The notes beneath the pieces were generated by a model. It had not been told where the DNA came from. It made no database searches and saw nothing but the letters and a program-made list of their open reading frames with translations. 64,000 nucleotides of DNA from Mycolicibacterium arenosum (GTDB lineage: Bacteria; Actinomycetota; Actinomycetes; Mycobacteriales; Mycobacteriaceae), in the NCBI RefSeq assembly GCF_024320865.1, contig NZ_JANDBD010000002.1:434001-498000 (forward strand), in the 5' to 3' direction. Below are positions 52,076-60,301 of the stretch, piece by piece; positions within the stretch are counted from its first letter, which is position 1, and each line of letters begins with the position of its first letter. The translations under genes were made by a program, and so were the position numbers.

Positions 52076-52483
52076 GTGCCGTCCATCCGCATCCGCGACG
52101 CCGCTGAACTGCTCGGGGTCAGCGACGACACCGTCCGACGCTGGGTCGACGACGGCCAGCTGTCGGTGCGCACCGACGACTCCGGCCGCAAGGTGCTCGA
52201 CGGAGCCGAGTTGGCGCGGTTCGTCAGCGCCCAGGGCGGCCGGGTACCCAGGGACCCCGTCGCGGTCGGCAGCTCGGCGCGCAACCGCTTCGCCGGCCTC
52301 GTCACGAAGGTGACCGCCGACAAGGTGATGGCCCAGGTGGAGATGCGTTGCGGCCCGTTCACGGTCGTCTCGCTCATGAGCACCGACGCCGTGCGTGAGC
52401 TCGGCCTCGAGCCGGGCAGCGTCGCCACCGCCGTCGTCAAGGCCACCACCGTCATCGTCGAAACGCCCGGAGGAACCTGGTGA
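52076..52483 (+). CDS. Molybdopterin/molybdate-binding (Mop) HTH regulator
   Basis: 135 residues from GTG 52076. A MerR/excisionase-type helix-turn-helix at 4-50 (IRDAAELLGVSDDTVRRWVD) is fused to one Mop/TOBE domain at 68-133 (SARNRFAGLVTKVTADKVMA, VVSLMSTDAVRELGLEPG). Single-Mop regulators sense molybdate. The stop overlaps the modA start by four bases (GTGA), so both act in molybdate uptake. Confidence 0.88.
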   Translation: MPSIRIRDAAELLGVSDDTVRRWVDDGQLSVRTDDSGRKVLDGAELARFVSAQGGRVPRDPVAVGSSARNRFAGLVTKVTADKVMAQVEMRCGPFTVVSLMSTDAVRELGLEPGSVATAVVKATTVIVETPGGTW

Positions 52484-53253
52484 AACGTCCTGCCGCCCTT
52501 GCCTTCGCCGCGGCGATGGCGGTGGTGCTGGTCGCCGGTTGCGGCTCCGGCTCGCAGCCCGCGACGGCGGGCGAGGGTGCGACCAACCTGGTGGTGTTCG
52601 CCGCGGCATCGCTCAAGCAGTCGTTCACCGACATCGGCGAGCGCTTCGAGGCCGACAACCCCGGAACCTCGGTCGAATTCTCCTTCGCGGGATCCTCGGA
52701 CCTCGTCACCCAGTTGCAGCAGGGCGCGAAAGCCGACGTCTTCGCCTCGGCCGACGCCGGGAACATGGACAAGGCCGCCCAGGCGAACCTGCTCTCAGGC
52801 GATCCGGTGAACTTCGCGTCGAACACGCTCACCATCGCCGTCGCCCCCGGAAACCCCGAGGGGATCACCGGTTTCACGGACCTGACCCGCGAGGGCCTCG
52901 ACGTCGTCGTCTGCGCCCCGCAGGTGCCGTGCGGTTCGGCCACCGAGAAGATCGAGAAGGCCACCGCCGTGACGCTCAACCCGGTCAGCGAGGAGTCCTC
53001 GGTGACCGATGTGCTGAACAAGGTCACCTCGGGCGAGGCCGACGCCGGCCTGGTCTACGTCACCGACGCCAAGGGCGCGGGCGACTCGGTCGACGCCGTG
53101 GCGTTCCCGGAGACGACCGACGCGGTCAACACCTACCCGATCGCGTCGCTGAAGGACGCCGCCGACCCCGAGCTGGCGAGCAGGTTCGTCGGCTACGTGA
53201 CCGGGGAGCGGGGGCAGCAGGTGCTCGACGCGGCGGGGTTCGCCAAGCCCTAG
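52480..53253 (+). CDS. modA: Molybdate ABC transporter binding lipoprotein
   Basis: 257 residues. Lipoprotein signal with lipobox VAGC near residue 21 (AMAVVLVAGCGSGSQ). The mature domain has the ModA elements LVVFAAASLKQSFTDIGE, FAGSSDLVTQLQQGAKADVF, ASADAGNMD and TSGEADAGLVYVTDA. Binds molybdate outside the membrane. No modB or modC follows; the next gene is convergent, so the permease and ATPase must be elsewhere or are lost. Confidence 0.92.
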   Translation: MKRPAALAFAAAMAVVLVAGCGSGSQPATAGEGATNLVVFAAASLKQSFTDIGERFEADNPGTSVEFSFAGSSDLVTQLQQGAKADVFASADAGNMDKAAQANLLSGDPVNFASNTLTIAVAPGNPEGITGFTDLTREGLDVVVCAPQVPCGSATEKIEKATAVTLNPVSEESSVTDVLNKVTSGEADAGLVYVTDAKGAGDSVDAVAFPETTDAVNTYPIASLKDAADPELASRFVGYVTGERGQQVLDAAGFAKP

Positions 53254-53290
53254 TGGCCGAGGCGGCTCAGGTCCTAGTGGCCGAGGCGGC
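53249..53290. repeat. 18-bp tandem duplication at the modA/chorismate mutase junction
   Basis: CCTAGTGGCCGAGGCGGC occurs at 53249-53266 and again at 53273-53290 (24-bp period). The right copy encodes, on the minus strand, the last codons and stop of chorismate mutase (RLGH tail). The left copy supplies the modA stop. A local duplication of the mutase 3' end. Confidence 0.85.
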
Positions 53291-53537
53291 CGCGGCCCAT
53301 GCGCAGCAGCAGCATCGCGAGGTCCTTGCCGTCAGGGCCGAGCTCGCTGTAGCGCTCGATGACCTTCATCTCGCGGCTGTGCACCAGCCGGGTGCCGCCG
53401 GACGCCATCCGGACCTTGCCGATGGCCTGCGACACCTCGGTGCGGCGCTTGACCGCCGCGAGGATGGTGGCGTCGAGGGTGTCGATCTCGAGGCGAAGGT
53501 CGTCGATGTCGGCCATGGCTTCAGTTTCTACGCTCAT
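53274..53537 (-). CDS. Intracellular chorismate mutase, AroQ delta type
   Basis: 87 residues from ATG 53537, with AAGGAA upstream on its strand. The helix-1 Arg is in DIDDLRLEIDTLDATILAAV. KRRTEVSQAIGKVRMASGG and HSREMKVIERYSELG follow. The end GRGRLGH is the C-terminal tail that in the M. tuberculosis enzyme contacts DAHP synthase for activation. Makes prephenate for Phe and Tyr. A 120-nt leader with a Phe/Tyr-rich peptide and terminator precedes it. Confidence 0.93.
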   Translation of the reverse strand: MSVETEAMADIDDLRLEIDTLDATILAAVKRRTEVSQAIGKVRMASGGTRLVHSREMKVIERYSELGPDGKDLAMLLLRMGRGRLGH

Positions 53538-53612
53538 GTCGGGTTCCTTGTCGTTTCGGGGTTGCGTTGGGGGTGTGCGATCCGAACCGGTTTCGGGCCT
53601 CGACAACAAAAG

Positions 53613-53643
53613 AGCCCCGGATCCGGATGCGGACCGCGGGGCT
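53613..53643 (-). terminator. Attenuator terminator hairpin in the chorismate mutase leader
   Basis: On the minus transcript AGCCCCG (53643-53637) pairs with CGGGGCT (53619-53613) over a GC-rich loop of 17 nt, immediately followed by CTTTTGTT. A T-tract is unusual for this genome and makes a factor-independent terminator likely. It lies 76 nt before the mutase ATG and 13 nt after the leader peptide stop. Confidence 0.7.
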
Positions 53644-53656
53644 GACTGGGGAGCAG

Positions 53657-53716
53657 CTAGACCACGGGCACCGCTGGCCGGTACCCGTAGAAAAATCGTC
53701 CCTGCGCATTAAGCAC
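53657..53716 (-). CDS. Leader peptide with Phe-Phe-Tyr-Gly-Tyr
   Basis: A 19-codon frame GTG to TAG encodes MLNAQGRFFYGYRPAVPVV. Four of its residues are consecutive or near-consecutive Phe/Tyr codons, the end products of the chorismate mutase branch. A hairpin (GGGTACCG with CGGTGCCC, one G-U pair) overlaps the Tyr codons, and a T-tract terminator follows, as in the pheA leader of enterobacteria. No strong Shine-Dalgarno is visible; translation may be leaderless or weak. Prediction from sequence only. Confidence 0.6.
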   Translation of the reverse strand: MLNAQGRFFYGYRPAVPVV

Positions 53717-53753
53717 GGATTGAGTGTGCCACCACCGGTCGCGTCGATGCAAT

Positions 53754-53776
53754 GTGTCGCCCGGCAGCGGTAGATT
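53754..53776 (+). promoter_or_regulatory. Candidate PafBC/RecA-NDp-type promoter of uvrD1
   Basis: GTGTCGCCC (53754-53762), eight bases, then TAGATT (53771-53776). The mycobacterial DNA-damage promoter is TTGTCRGTG-N8-TANNNT: the spacing and -10 match, the upstream element matches only at TGTCG. The start point would be a few bases before the uvrD1 ATG at 53787. Confidence 0.4.
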
Positions 53777-53786
53777 CGGCGACGAT

Positions 53787-56108
53787 ATGACTGTGCTTCC
53801 CGCGCGAACCGAAACCGACGAGCTCCTCGACGGCCTCAACTCCCAGCAGCGGCAGGCCGTGCTGCACGAGGGCTCGCCACTGCTCATCGTCGCCGGTGCC
53901 GGCTCGGGCAAGACCGCCGTCCTCACCCGCCGGATCGCCTATCTGCTGGCCGCCCGCGACGTCGGTGTCGGACAGGTGCTCGCCATCACGTTCACCAACA
54001 AGGCCGCCGCCGAGATGCGCGAGCGCGTCGTCGGGCTGATCGGGCCCCGCGCCCGGTCGATGTGGGTGTCGACGTTCCACTCGACGTGCGTGCGCATTCT
54101 GCGCAACCAGGCCTCGCTGCTGCCGGGGCTGAACTCGAACTTCTCGATCTACGACGCCGACGACTCCCGCCGCCTGCTGATGATGATCGGCAAGGACATG
54201 GGCCTGGACACCAAGCGGTACTCGCCGCGACTGCTGTCCAACAGCATCTCCAACCACAAGAACGAGCTGGTCGACCCGCAGCAGGCGCTCACCGAGGCCA
54301 CCGAGGCCGAGGAGGAGCTCCCGCGCATCGTCGCCGAGGTCTACGGCGAGTACCAGCGCAGGCTGCGCGCGGCTAACGCCCTCGACTTCGACGACCTGAT
54401 CGGCGAGACGGTCGCGGTGCTGCAGGCGTTCCCGCAGATCGCCCAGTACTACCGGCGCCGCTTCCGGCACATCCTCGTCGACGAGTACCAGGACACAAAC
54501 CACGCGCAGTACGTCCTGGTGCGCGAGTTGGTCGGCCACGATCTCACCGACACCGAGGTACCGCCGGCGGAGCTGTGCGTCGTCGGCGACGCCGACCAGT
54601 CCATCTACGCGTTCCGGGGCGCGACGATCCGCAACATCGAGGACTTCGAGCGGGACTACCCGAACGCGGAAACCATTCTGCTGGAACAGAACTACCGGTC
54701 GACGCAGAACATCCTGTCGGCGGCCAACGCCGTCATCTCCCGCAACACCGGCCGTCGGGAGAAGCGGCTGTGGACCGATTCCGGTGAGGGCGAGCTCATC
54801 GTCGGGTACGTCGCCGACAACGAGCACGACGAGGCCCGGTTCGTCGCCGGCGAGATCGACACCCTGCACGACCGCGGTGACATCTCGTACAACGACGTCG
54901 CCGTCTTCTACCGGACCAACAACAACTCGCGCGCCGTCGAGGAGGTGTTCATCCGCGCCGGCATCCCCTACAAGGTCGTCGGCGGCGTGAGGTTCTACGA
55001 GCGCAAGGAGATTCGCGACATCGTCGCGTACCTGAGGGTGCTCGACAACCCCGGCGACTCGGTCAGCATGCGGCGCATCCTCAACACGCCGCGCCGCGGC
55101 ATCGGCGACCGCGCTGAGGCGTGCGTGGCGGTGTACGCCGAGAACACCGGCGCCAGCTTCAACGACGCGCTGCAGGCCGCGGCCGAGGGCCGGGTGCCGA
55201 TGCTGAACACCCGCTCGGAGAAGGCGATTGCGGCGTTCGTCGAACTCGTGGACGGGCTGCGCGGCCTGCTCGGCGACGAGCTCGGCGACCTCGTTGAGGC
55301 GGTGCTCGACCGCACCGGCTACCGGCGTGAGCTCGAAGCGTCGAGTGACCCGCAGGATCTGGCCCGGCTCGACAACCTGAACGAACTCGTCAGCGTCGCA
55401 CACGAATTCAGCATCGACCTGGCCAACGCCACCGCGCTGCGCGAGGAGTCCGACGATCCGGTCGACGAGGACATCCCCGAAACCGGCGCTCTCGCCGCCT
55501 TCCTCGAGCGGGTGTCGCTGGTGGCCGATGCGGACGGCATCCCCGAGCACGGCGAAGGCGTCGTGACGATGATGACGCTGCACACCGCCAAGGGGCTCGA
55601 ATTCCCGGTCGTGTTCGTCACCGGGTGGGAGGACGGCATGTTCCCCCACATGCGCGCTCTCGGCGATCCGATGGAACTCTCCGAGGAGCGCAGGCTCGCC
55701 TACGTCGGGATCACTCGCGCCAGGCAGCGGCTCTACCTCAGCCGGGCCAAGGTCCGGTCCTCGTGGGGTCAGCCGATGCTCAATCCGGAGTCGCGCTTCC
55801 TGCGCGAGATCCCGCAGGAGCTCATCGACTGGCGCCGGGTGGAAGCGCCACCGTCGGCGATGAGCGCGCCCGTTTCCGGTGCAGGACGGTTCGGCAACAA
55901 CCCCCGGCCGTCCCCCGCCCGCTCCAGTGGCAACAAACGGCCGCCGATCACGCTCGAACCCGGTGATCGCGTCACCCACGACAAGTACGGCCTGGGCCGC
56001 GTCGAGGAGGTGTCCGGGGTGGGGGAGTCCGCGATGTCGCTCATCGACTTCGGCAGTGCGGGACGCGTGAAGCTGATGCACAACCACGCGCCGGTGCAGA
56101 AGCTGTAA
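53787..56108 (+). CDS. uvrD1: UvrD1/PcrA superfamily I DNA helicase
   Basis: 773 residues from ATG 53787. Motif I GAGSGKTAVLTRR, II LVDEYQDTNHAQY, III GDADQSIYAFRGA, IV EQNYRST, V TLHTAKGLEFPVVFVTGWED, VI AYVGITRARQRLY. The C-terminal Tudor-like domain (LEPGDRVTHDKYGLGRVEEV) is the Ku/RNA polymerase contact region in relatives. 3'-5' helicase in nucleotide excision repair, stimulated by Ku. Divergent from the chorismate mutase leader. Confidence 0.96.
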   Translation: MTVLPARTETDELLDGLNSQQRQAVLHEGSPLLIVAGAGSGKTAVLTRRIAYLLAARDVGVGQVLAITFTNKAAAEMRERVVGLIGPRARSMWVSTFHSTCVRILRNQASLLPGLNSNFSIYDADDSRRLLMMIGKDMGLDTKRYSPRLLSNSISNHKNELVDPQQALTEATEAEEELPRIVAEVYGEYQRRLRAANALDFDDLIGETVAVLQAFPQIAQYYRRRFRHILVDEYQDTNHAQYVLVRELVGHDLTDTEVPPAELCVVGDADQSIYAFRGATIRNIEDFERDYPNAETILLEQNYRSTQNILSAANAVISRNTGRREKRLWTDSGEGELIVGYVADNEHDEARFVAGEIDTLHDRGDISYNDVAVFYRTNNNSRAVEEVFIRAGIPYKVVGGVRFYERKEIRDIVAYLRVLDNPGDSVSMRRILNTPRRGIGDRAEACVAVYAENTGASFNDALQAAAEGRVPMLNTRSEKAIAAFVELVDGLRGLLGDELGDLVEAVLDRTGYRRELEASSDPQDLARLDNLNELVSVAHEFSIDLANATALREESDDPVDEDIPETGALAAFLERVSLVADADGIPEHGEGVVTMMTLHTAKGLEFPVVFVTGWEDGMFPHMRALGDPMELSEERRLAYVGITRARQRLYLSRAKVRSSWGQPMLNPESRFLREIPQELIDWRRVEAPPSAMSAPVSGAGRFGNNPRPSPARSSGNKRPPITLEPGDRVTHDKYGLGRVEEVSGVGESAMSLIDFGSAGRVKLMHNHAPVQKL

Positions 56109-56115
56109 CAGCCGG

Positions 56116-56715
56116 CTAGCGACACCACCGGCCGGTCGCCGGCAGCGCGGCGAGCACCACGCTGGCGATCGGGAGCAGCGGGATGGCGTACACGATGGTC
56201 GGCAGCGCGGCACCCGCGACGAACAGGCCGGCGAAGATCATGACCGCGACGAACGCGCCGACGATGATCAGCAGACGGCCGACGCGCCGGCGCAGCAGCA
56301 GCGAGATGAGCCCGCCGATGGTCGCTCCCGCTGATACTGCCGCCAGGAAACCTATTGCGACGCAGAACAACTCGTCGGTGCGCCACCAGGCCGAGATCAG
56401 GGACGTGGCGATGACGGCGGTCGCCCAGCCGCTGAGGATGCTGACCGCCGCGGTCGCGACAGCCGCACGGGGATCCGGTCTGGGCGGTCGCGGCGCGGGA
56501 ACTTCGACCGGGGTTGCCCGAGGCAGGTAGCTGGTGGCGATCTCGTCGACCGGCGGTTCGGGGAGGACGGGGAACGACCCGGTGGGGTGACGGCGGATGA
56601 TGCTGGTTTGCGGGGCGTCGGCGTCCGGGATCTCCGCGGCGGTGGTCGGCGCGAGAGTGGTATCGGGCTCGCGCCGGATCATCTGGGTGCGGTCGGAATC
56701 GCCGCCGGAGGTCAC
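56116..56715 (-). CDS. Membrane protein of unknown function
   Basis: 199 residues. The N-terminal 85 residues are Pro-rich and hydrophilic. It contains two similar TxxIRRxPTG-type segments (QMIRREPDTTLAP and SIIRRHPTGSFPV), which may be phosphorylation or docking sites. Four transmembrane helices follow (AAVSILSGWATAVIATSLIS; FCVAIGFLAAVSAGATIGGL; LLIIVGAFVAVMIFAGLFVA; IPLLPIASVVLAALP). No family recognised. Sits between uvrD1 and the M23 peptidase, co-directional with the latter. Confidence 0.8.
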   Translation of the reverse strand: MTSGGDSDRTQMIRREPDTTLAPTTAAEIPDADAPQTSIIRRHPTGSFPVLPEPPVDEIATSYLPRATPVEVPAPRPPRPDPRAAVATAAVSILSGWATAVIATSLISAWWRTDELFCVAIGFLAAVSAGATIGGLISLLLRRRVGRLLIIVGAFVAVMIFAGLFVAGAALPTIVYAIPLLPIASVVLAALPATGRWCR

Positions 56716-56734
56716 TCGGCCAGAGTAGTCGGCG

Positions 56735-57799
56735 TCAGCCGGAGTACTTGCCGGGGCTCAGGCCGCGCTGGGCCAACCACGGGGTGGGATCCACCCGGTC
56801 GCTGCCGTTGACGAGCACCTCGAAGTGCAGATGCGGCCCCGTCGAGTTACCGCGATTGCCCATCGTGGCGATCTGGTCGCCCGCCATCACGCGCTGGCCC
56901 TCACTGACGAGCCAGGTGTTGATGTGGCCGTACAGCGTCACGGTGCCGTCGGAGTGCCGGAGCTTGACCCAGGCGCCGTATCCGGCGGTGGGGCCGACGT
57001 CGATGACGACGCCGTCGGACGCAGCCAGGATCGGGGTGCCGATGGAGTTCGCGATGTCGATGCCGCCGTGCAGGACGCCCCACCGGTAGCCGAAGCCGGA
57101 CGTCCAGACGCCGCGGGTGGGCATCTCGAACAACGGCCGTGCGAGCCGCGCCTCACGCTCGGCGCGCTCGGCTGCGAAGGCGGCGCCCTTGGCGAGCTCC
57201 TCGCTGTGGATGGCCGAGCTGGCGGCGGGAGCGACGGAGACGATCTGCATGCCCCCGCCGGAGGTGCTGACGCTCTCATCGACGAACGCGCCGGGGCCCG
57301 CGGCCACCAGAGCGTCGGCCTCGGGGGTGTTGGTCGCGGTGGCCATCGTGTAGCCGCCGGCTGCGGTCGCGCCGATCGCCATCGCAGCGGCGACCAGCTT
57401 GCCCTTGACGTGACCGTCGTTGAGCTTGCGATGGGACCCGCCGCGACGCATGTCGATGACGTCGGTCTGGTCCATGCCGTCGCTGATGTCGGTCCGGCTG
57501 TCGCGGTAGGCCCGTGACCGGCGCTCGGCACCGGGCGCGGCGGCGAACTCCGAGGGAACGACGAGTCGCAACGGCACCAGATCGTCGGTGTGGTGCAGGT
57601 CGTCGAGCTCGGGCGCGCTGATGACACGCGCTTCCCGGTCGAACGCCGAGGAGTTGCAGAAGTCCAGGTCGGTCACGGATTCGGACAGATCGCCGAACTC
57701 GTTGAAGGGGATGATGTCGGTGACGTCGGCGTCGAATACCGCGGGCCGGGCGTTCGTCGAAGCTCTTCGTGGAGAGCGGGACGAACTATGCGATGCCAA
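56735..57799 (-). CDS. Membrane-anchored M23 (LytM) peptidase
   Basis: 354 residues. The start is TTG 57799, chosen because AAGGAC lies eight bases upstream and no better in-frame start precedes the conserved region. A 130-residue acidic cytoplasmic-looking segment is followed by a helix (GKLVAAAMAIGATAAGGYTM) and an external LytM domain. Zinc ligands: WGVLHGGIDIAN (His/Asp), YGHI, and HLHFEVLVNG. Cleaves peptidoglycan cross-bridges or activates amidases. Conserved neighbour of sucC (Rv0950c position). Confidence 0.9.
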   Translation of the reverse strand: MASHSSSRSPRRASTNARPAVFDADVTDIIPFNEFGDLSESVTDLDFCNSSAFDREARVISAPELDDLHHTDDLVPLRLVVPSEFAAAPGAERRSRAYRDSRTDISDGMDQTDVIDMRRGGSHRKLNDGHVKGKLVAAAMAIGATAAGGYTMATATNTPEADALVAAGPGAFVDESVSTSGGGMQIVSVAPAASSAIHSEELAKGAAFAAERAEREARLARPLFEMPTRGVWTSGFGYRWGVLHGGIDIANSIGTPILAASDGVVIDVGPTAGYGAWVKLRHSDGTVTLYGHINTWLVSEGQRVMAGDQIATMGNRGNSTGPHLHFEVLVNGSDRVDPTPWLAQRGLSPGKYSG

Positions 57800-57888
57800 C
57801 CCAAATGTCCTTGTCGTCGTGACCTGTCCGTTATCAAGACCACAGGCACGTTAACCAAAATCCAATGTTGGTGGCAACCCGAGCGGTA

Positions 57889-57900
57889 ATTCCGCGGAAT
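57889..57900. promoter_or_regulatory. 12-bp perfect palindrome ATTCCGCGGAAT upstream of sucC
   Basis: An uninterrupted palindrome in the 271-bp gap before sucC, three bases from the candidate CRP site. Function unknown. Confidence 0.4.
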
Positions 57901-57902
57901 AT

Positions 57903-57918
57903 TGTGATTTGTATCACC
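57903..57918. promoter_or_regulatory. CRP-type site TGTGATTTGTATCACC upstream of sucC
   Basis: Matches TGTGA-N6-TCACA at nine of ten fixed positions, about 153 bp before the sucC ATG. Mycobacterial CRP (Rv3676) uses this consensus, so cyclic-AMP control of sucCD or of the divergent M23 gene is plausible. Confidence 0.6.
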
Positions 57919-57983
57919 AATGGGGCCCGGTGAGATCTGCCACATGAGTGGTAGGCGGTGCGGGTGGGCTGAGCGGGTGTGGA

Positions 57984-57989
57984 TAAAGT
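57984..57989 (+). promoter_or_regulatory. Possible sucC -10 element TAAAGT
   Basis: Fits TANNNT, 82 bp upstream of the sucC ATG. No clear -35. It is the best -10 candidate in the AT-richer part of the gap. Confidence 0.3.
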
Positions 57990-58070
57990 TCCCTCGAGCC
58001 TTCTAGGCCCGAACCCGTGGAAGTCAGTCCGAGAGTCAACGCAGACAGACAGGAATCCTGGTAAAGCACA

Positions 58071-59234
58071 ATGGATCTATTCGAATACCAGGCGAAGGAA
58101 CTGTTCGCCAAGCACAACGTACCCACCACCCCCGGCCGGGTGACCGAATCGGCTGACGACGCCAAGGCGATTGCTGAGGAGATCGGCAAGCCCGTCATGG
58201 TGAAGGCGCAGGTGAAGGTCGGGGGCCGCGGCAAGGCCGGTGGCGTCAAGTTTGCTGCCACGCCCGCAGACGCTCATCAGCACGCCACCAACATCCTGGG
58301 CCTCGACATCAAGGGCCACATCGTCAAGAAGCTGCTGGTCGCCGAAGCGAGCGACATCGCCGAGGAGTACTACATCTCCTTCCTGCTCGATCGCTCGAAC
58401 CGCACCTACCTCGCCATGTGCTCGGTCGAGGGCGGCATGGAGATCGAGGAGGTCGCCGCCACCAAGCCGGAGCGTCTCGCCAAGGTGCCCGTCAACGCCG
58501 TCAAGGGCGTCGACCTGGCCTTCGCCCGTGAGATCGCCGAGAAGGGTCACCTGCCCGCCGAGGTGCTCGACGCCGCCGCGGTGACGATTCAGAAGCTCTG
58601 GGAGGTGTTCGTCGGCGAGGACGCGACCCTCGTCGAGGTCAACCCGCTGGTGCGCACGCCCGACGATCAGATCCTCGCGCTCGACGGCAAGGTCACCCTC
58701 GACGCCAACGCCGACTTCCGGCAGCCCGGCCACGCGGAGTTCGAGGACAAGGACGCGACCGATCCACTGGAGCTCAAGGCCAAGGAGAACGACCTCAACT
58801 ACGTCAAGCTCGACGGCGAGGTCGGCATCATCGGAAACGGCGCGGGTCTGGTCATGTCGACGCTCGACGTGGTGGCCTACGCCGGTGAGAAGCACGGCGG
58901 CGTCAAGCCGGCCAACTTCCTCGACATCGGTGGCGGCGCGTCGGCCGAGGTGATGGCCAACGGACTCGACGTCATTCTCGGCGACAGCCAGGTGAAGAGC
59001 GTGTTCGTCAACGTGTTCGGCGGCATCACCGCGTGCGACGCGGTGGCCAACGGCATCGTCGGCGCGCTCAAGAAGCTCGGCGACAGTGCGAACAAGCCGC
59101 TCGTCGTTCGCCTCGACGGCAACAACGTCGAAGAGGGTCGTCGCATCCTCGACGAGGCGAACCACCCCCTGGTCATCCAGGCCGACACCATGGACGCCGG
59201 CGCCGACAAGGCCGCCGAGCTGGCCAACAAGTAG
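58071..59234 (+). CDS. sucC: Succinyl-CoA synthetase beta subunit
   Basis: 387 residues: ATP-grasp N-terminal domain ([39 protein letters not shown]) and C-terminal CoA-ligase domain ([44 protein letters not shown]). Forms the heterodimer with SucD that makes ATP from succinyl-CoA in the TCA cycle. ATG 58071, preceded by CAGGAA. A 17-bp gap separates it from sucD. Confidence 0.97.
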   Translation: MDLFEYQAKELFAKHNVPTTPGRVTESADDAKAIAEEIGKPVMVKAQVKVGGRGKAGGVKFAATPADAHQHATNILGLDIKGHIVKKLLVAEASDIAEEYYISFLLDRSNRTYLAMCSVEGGMEIEEVAATKPERLAKVPVNAVKGVDLAFAREIAEKGHLPAEVLDAAAVTIQKLWEVFVGEDATLVEVNPLVRTPDDQILALDGKVTLDANADFRQPGHAEFEDKDATDPLELKAKENDLNYVKLDGEVGIIGNGAGLVMSTLDVVAYAGEKHGGVKPANFLDIGGGASAEVMANGLDVILGDSQVKSVFVNVFGGITACDAVANGIVGALKKLGDSANKPLVVRLDGNNVEEGRRILDEANHPLVIQADTMDAGADKAAELANK

Positions 59235-59251
59235 ACAAGGAACTATGACCC

Positions 59252-60154
<903 letters not shown>

Positions 60155-60167
60155 TTCCTCCGCGAGC

Positions 60168-60214
60168 AGACGCAGAATCCCCTCAATCCCCGCGATTGAG
60201 GGGATTCTGCGTCT
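60168..60214. terminator. 21-bp perfect stem-loop after sucD
   Basis: Arms 60168-60188 and 60194-60214 are perfectly complementary, loop CCCGC. The core CAGAATCCCCTCAATC is mirrored exactly. No T-tract, typical for mycobacterial terminators. Placed between sucD and the KstR-boxed thiolase, it would insulate the two units. Confidence 0.88.
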
Positions 60215-60242
60215 GGTCGCGGGTCTGGTGAGTCACAGGAAT

Positions 60243-60256
60243 TGGAACAGGTTCCA
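60243..60256. promoter_or_regulatory. KstR-type box TGGAACAGGTTCCA before the thiolase-like gene
   Basis: A perfect dyad fitting TNNAACNNGTTNNA at all fixed bases, 46 bp upstream of the ATG at 60302 and 29 bp after the sucD terminator. Confidence 0.72.
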
Positions 60257-60301
60257 GGTATCGGTTAGCCTCACGAACTAACACTTGCCAGGAGGTCTGT
60301 A

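Noticed and set aside
53709..56213. 834-codon open frame antisense to uvrD1
   Set aside because: Arg/Val-rich shadow of a GC-rich gene. It lacks domains, and uvrD1 on the other strand has every helicase motif.
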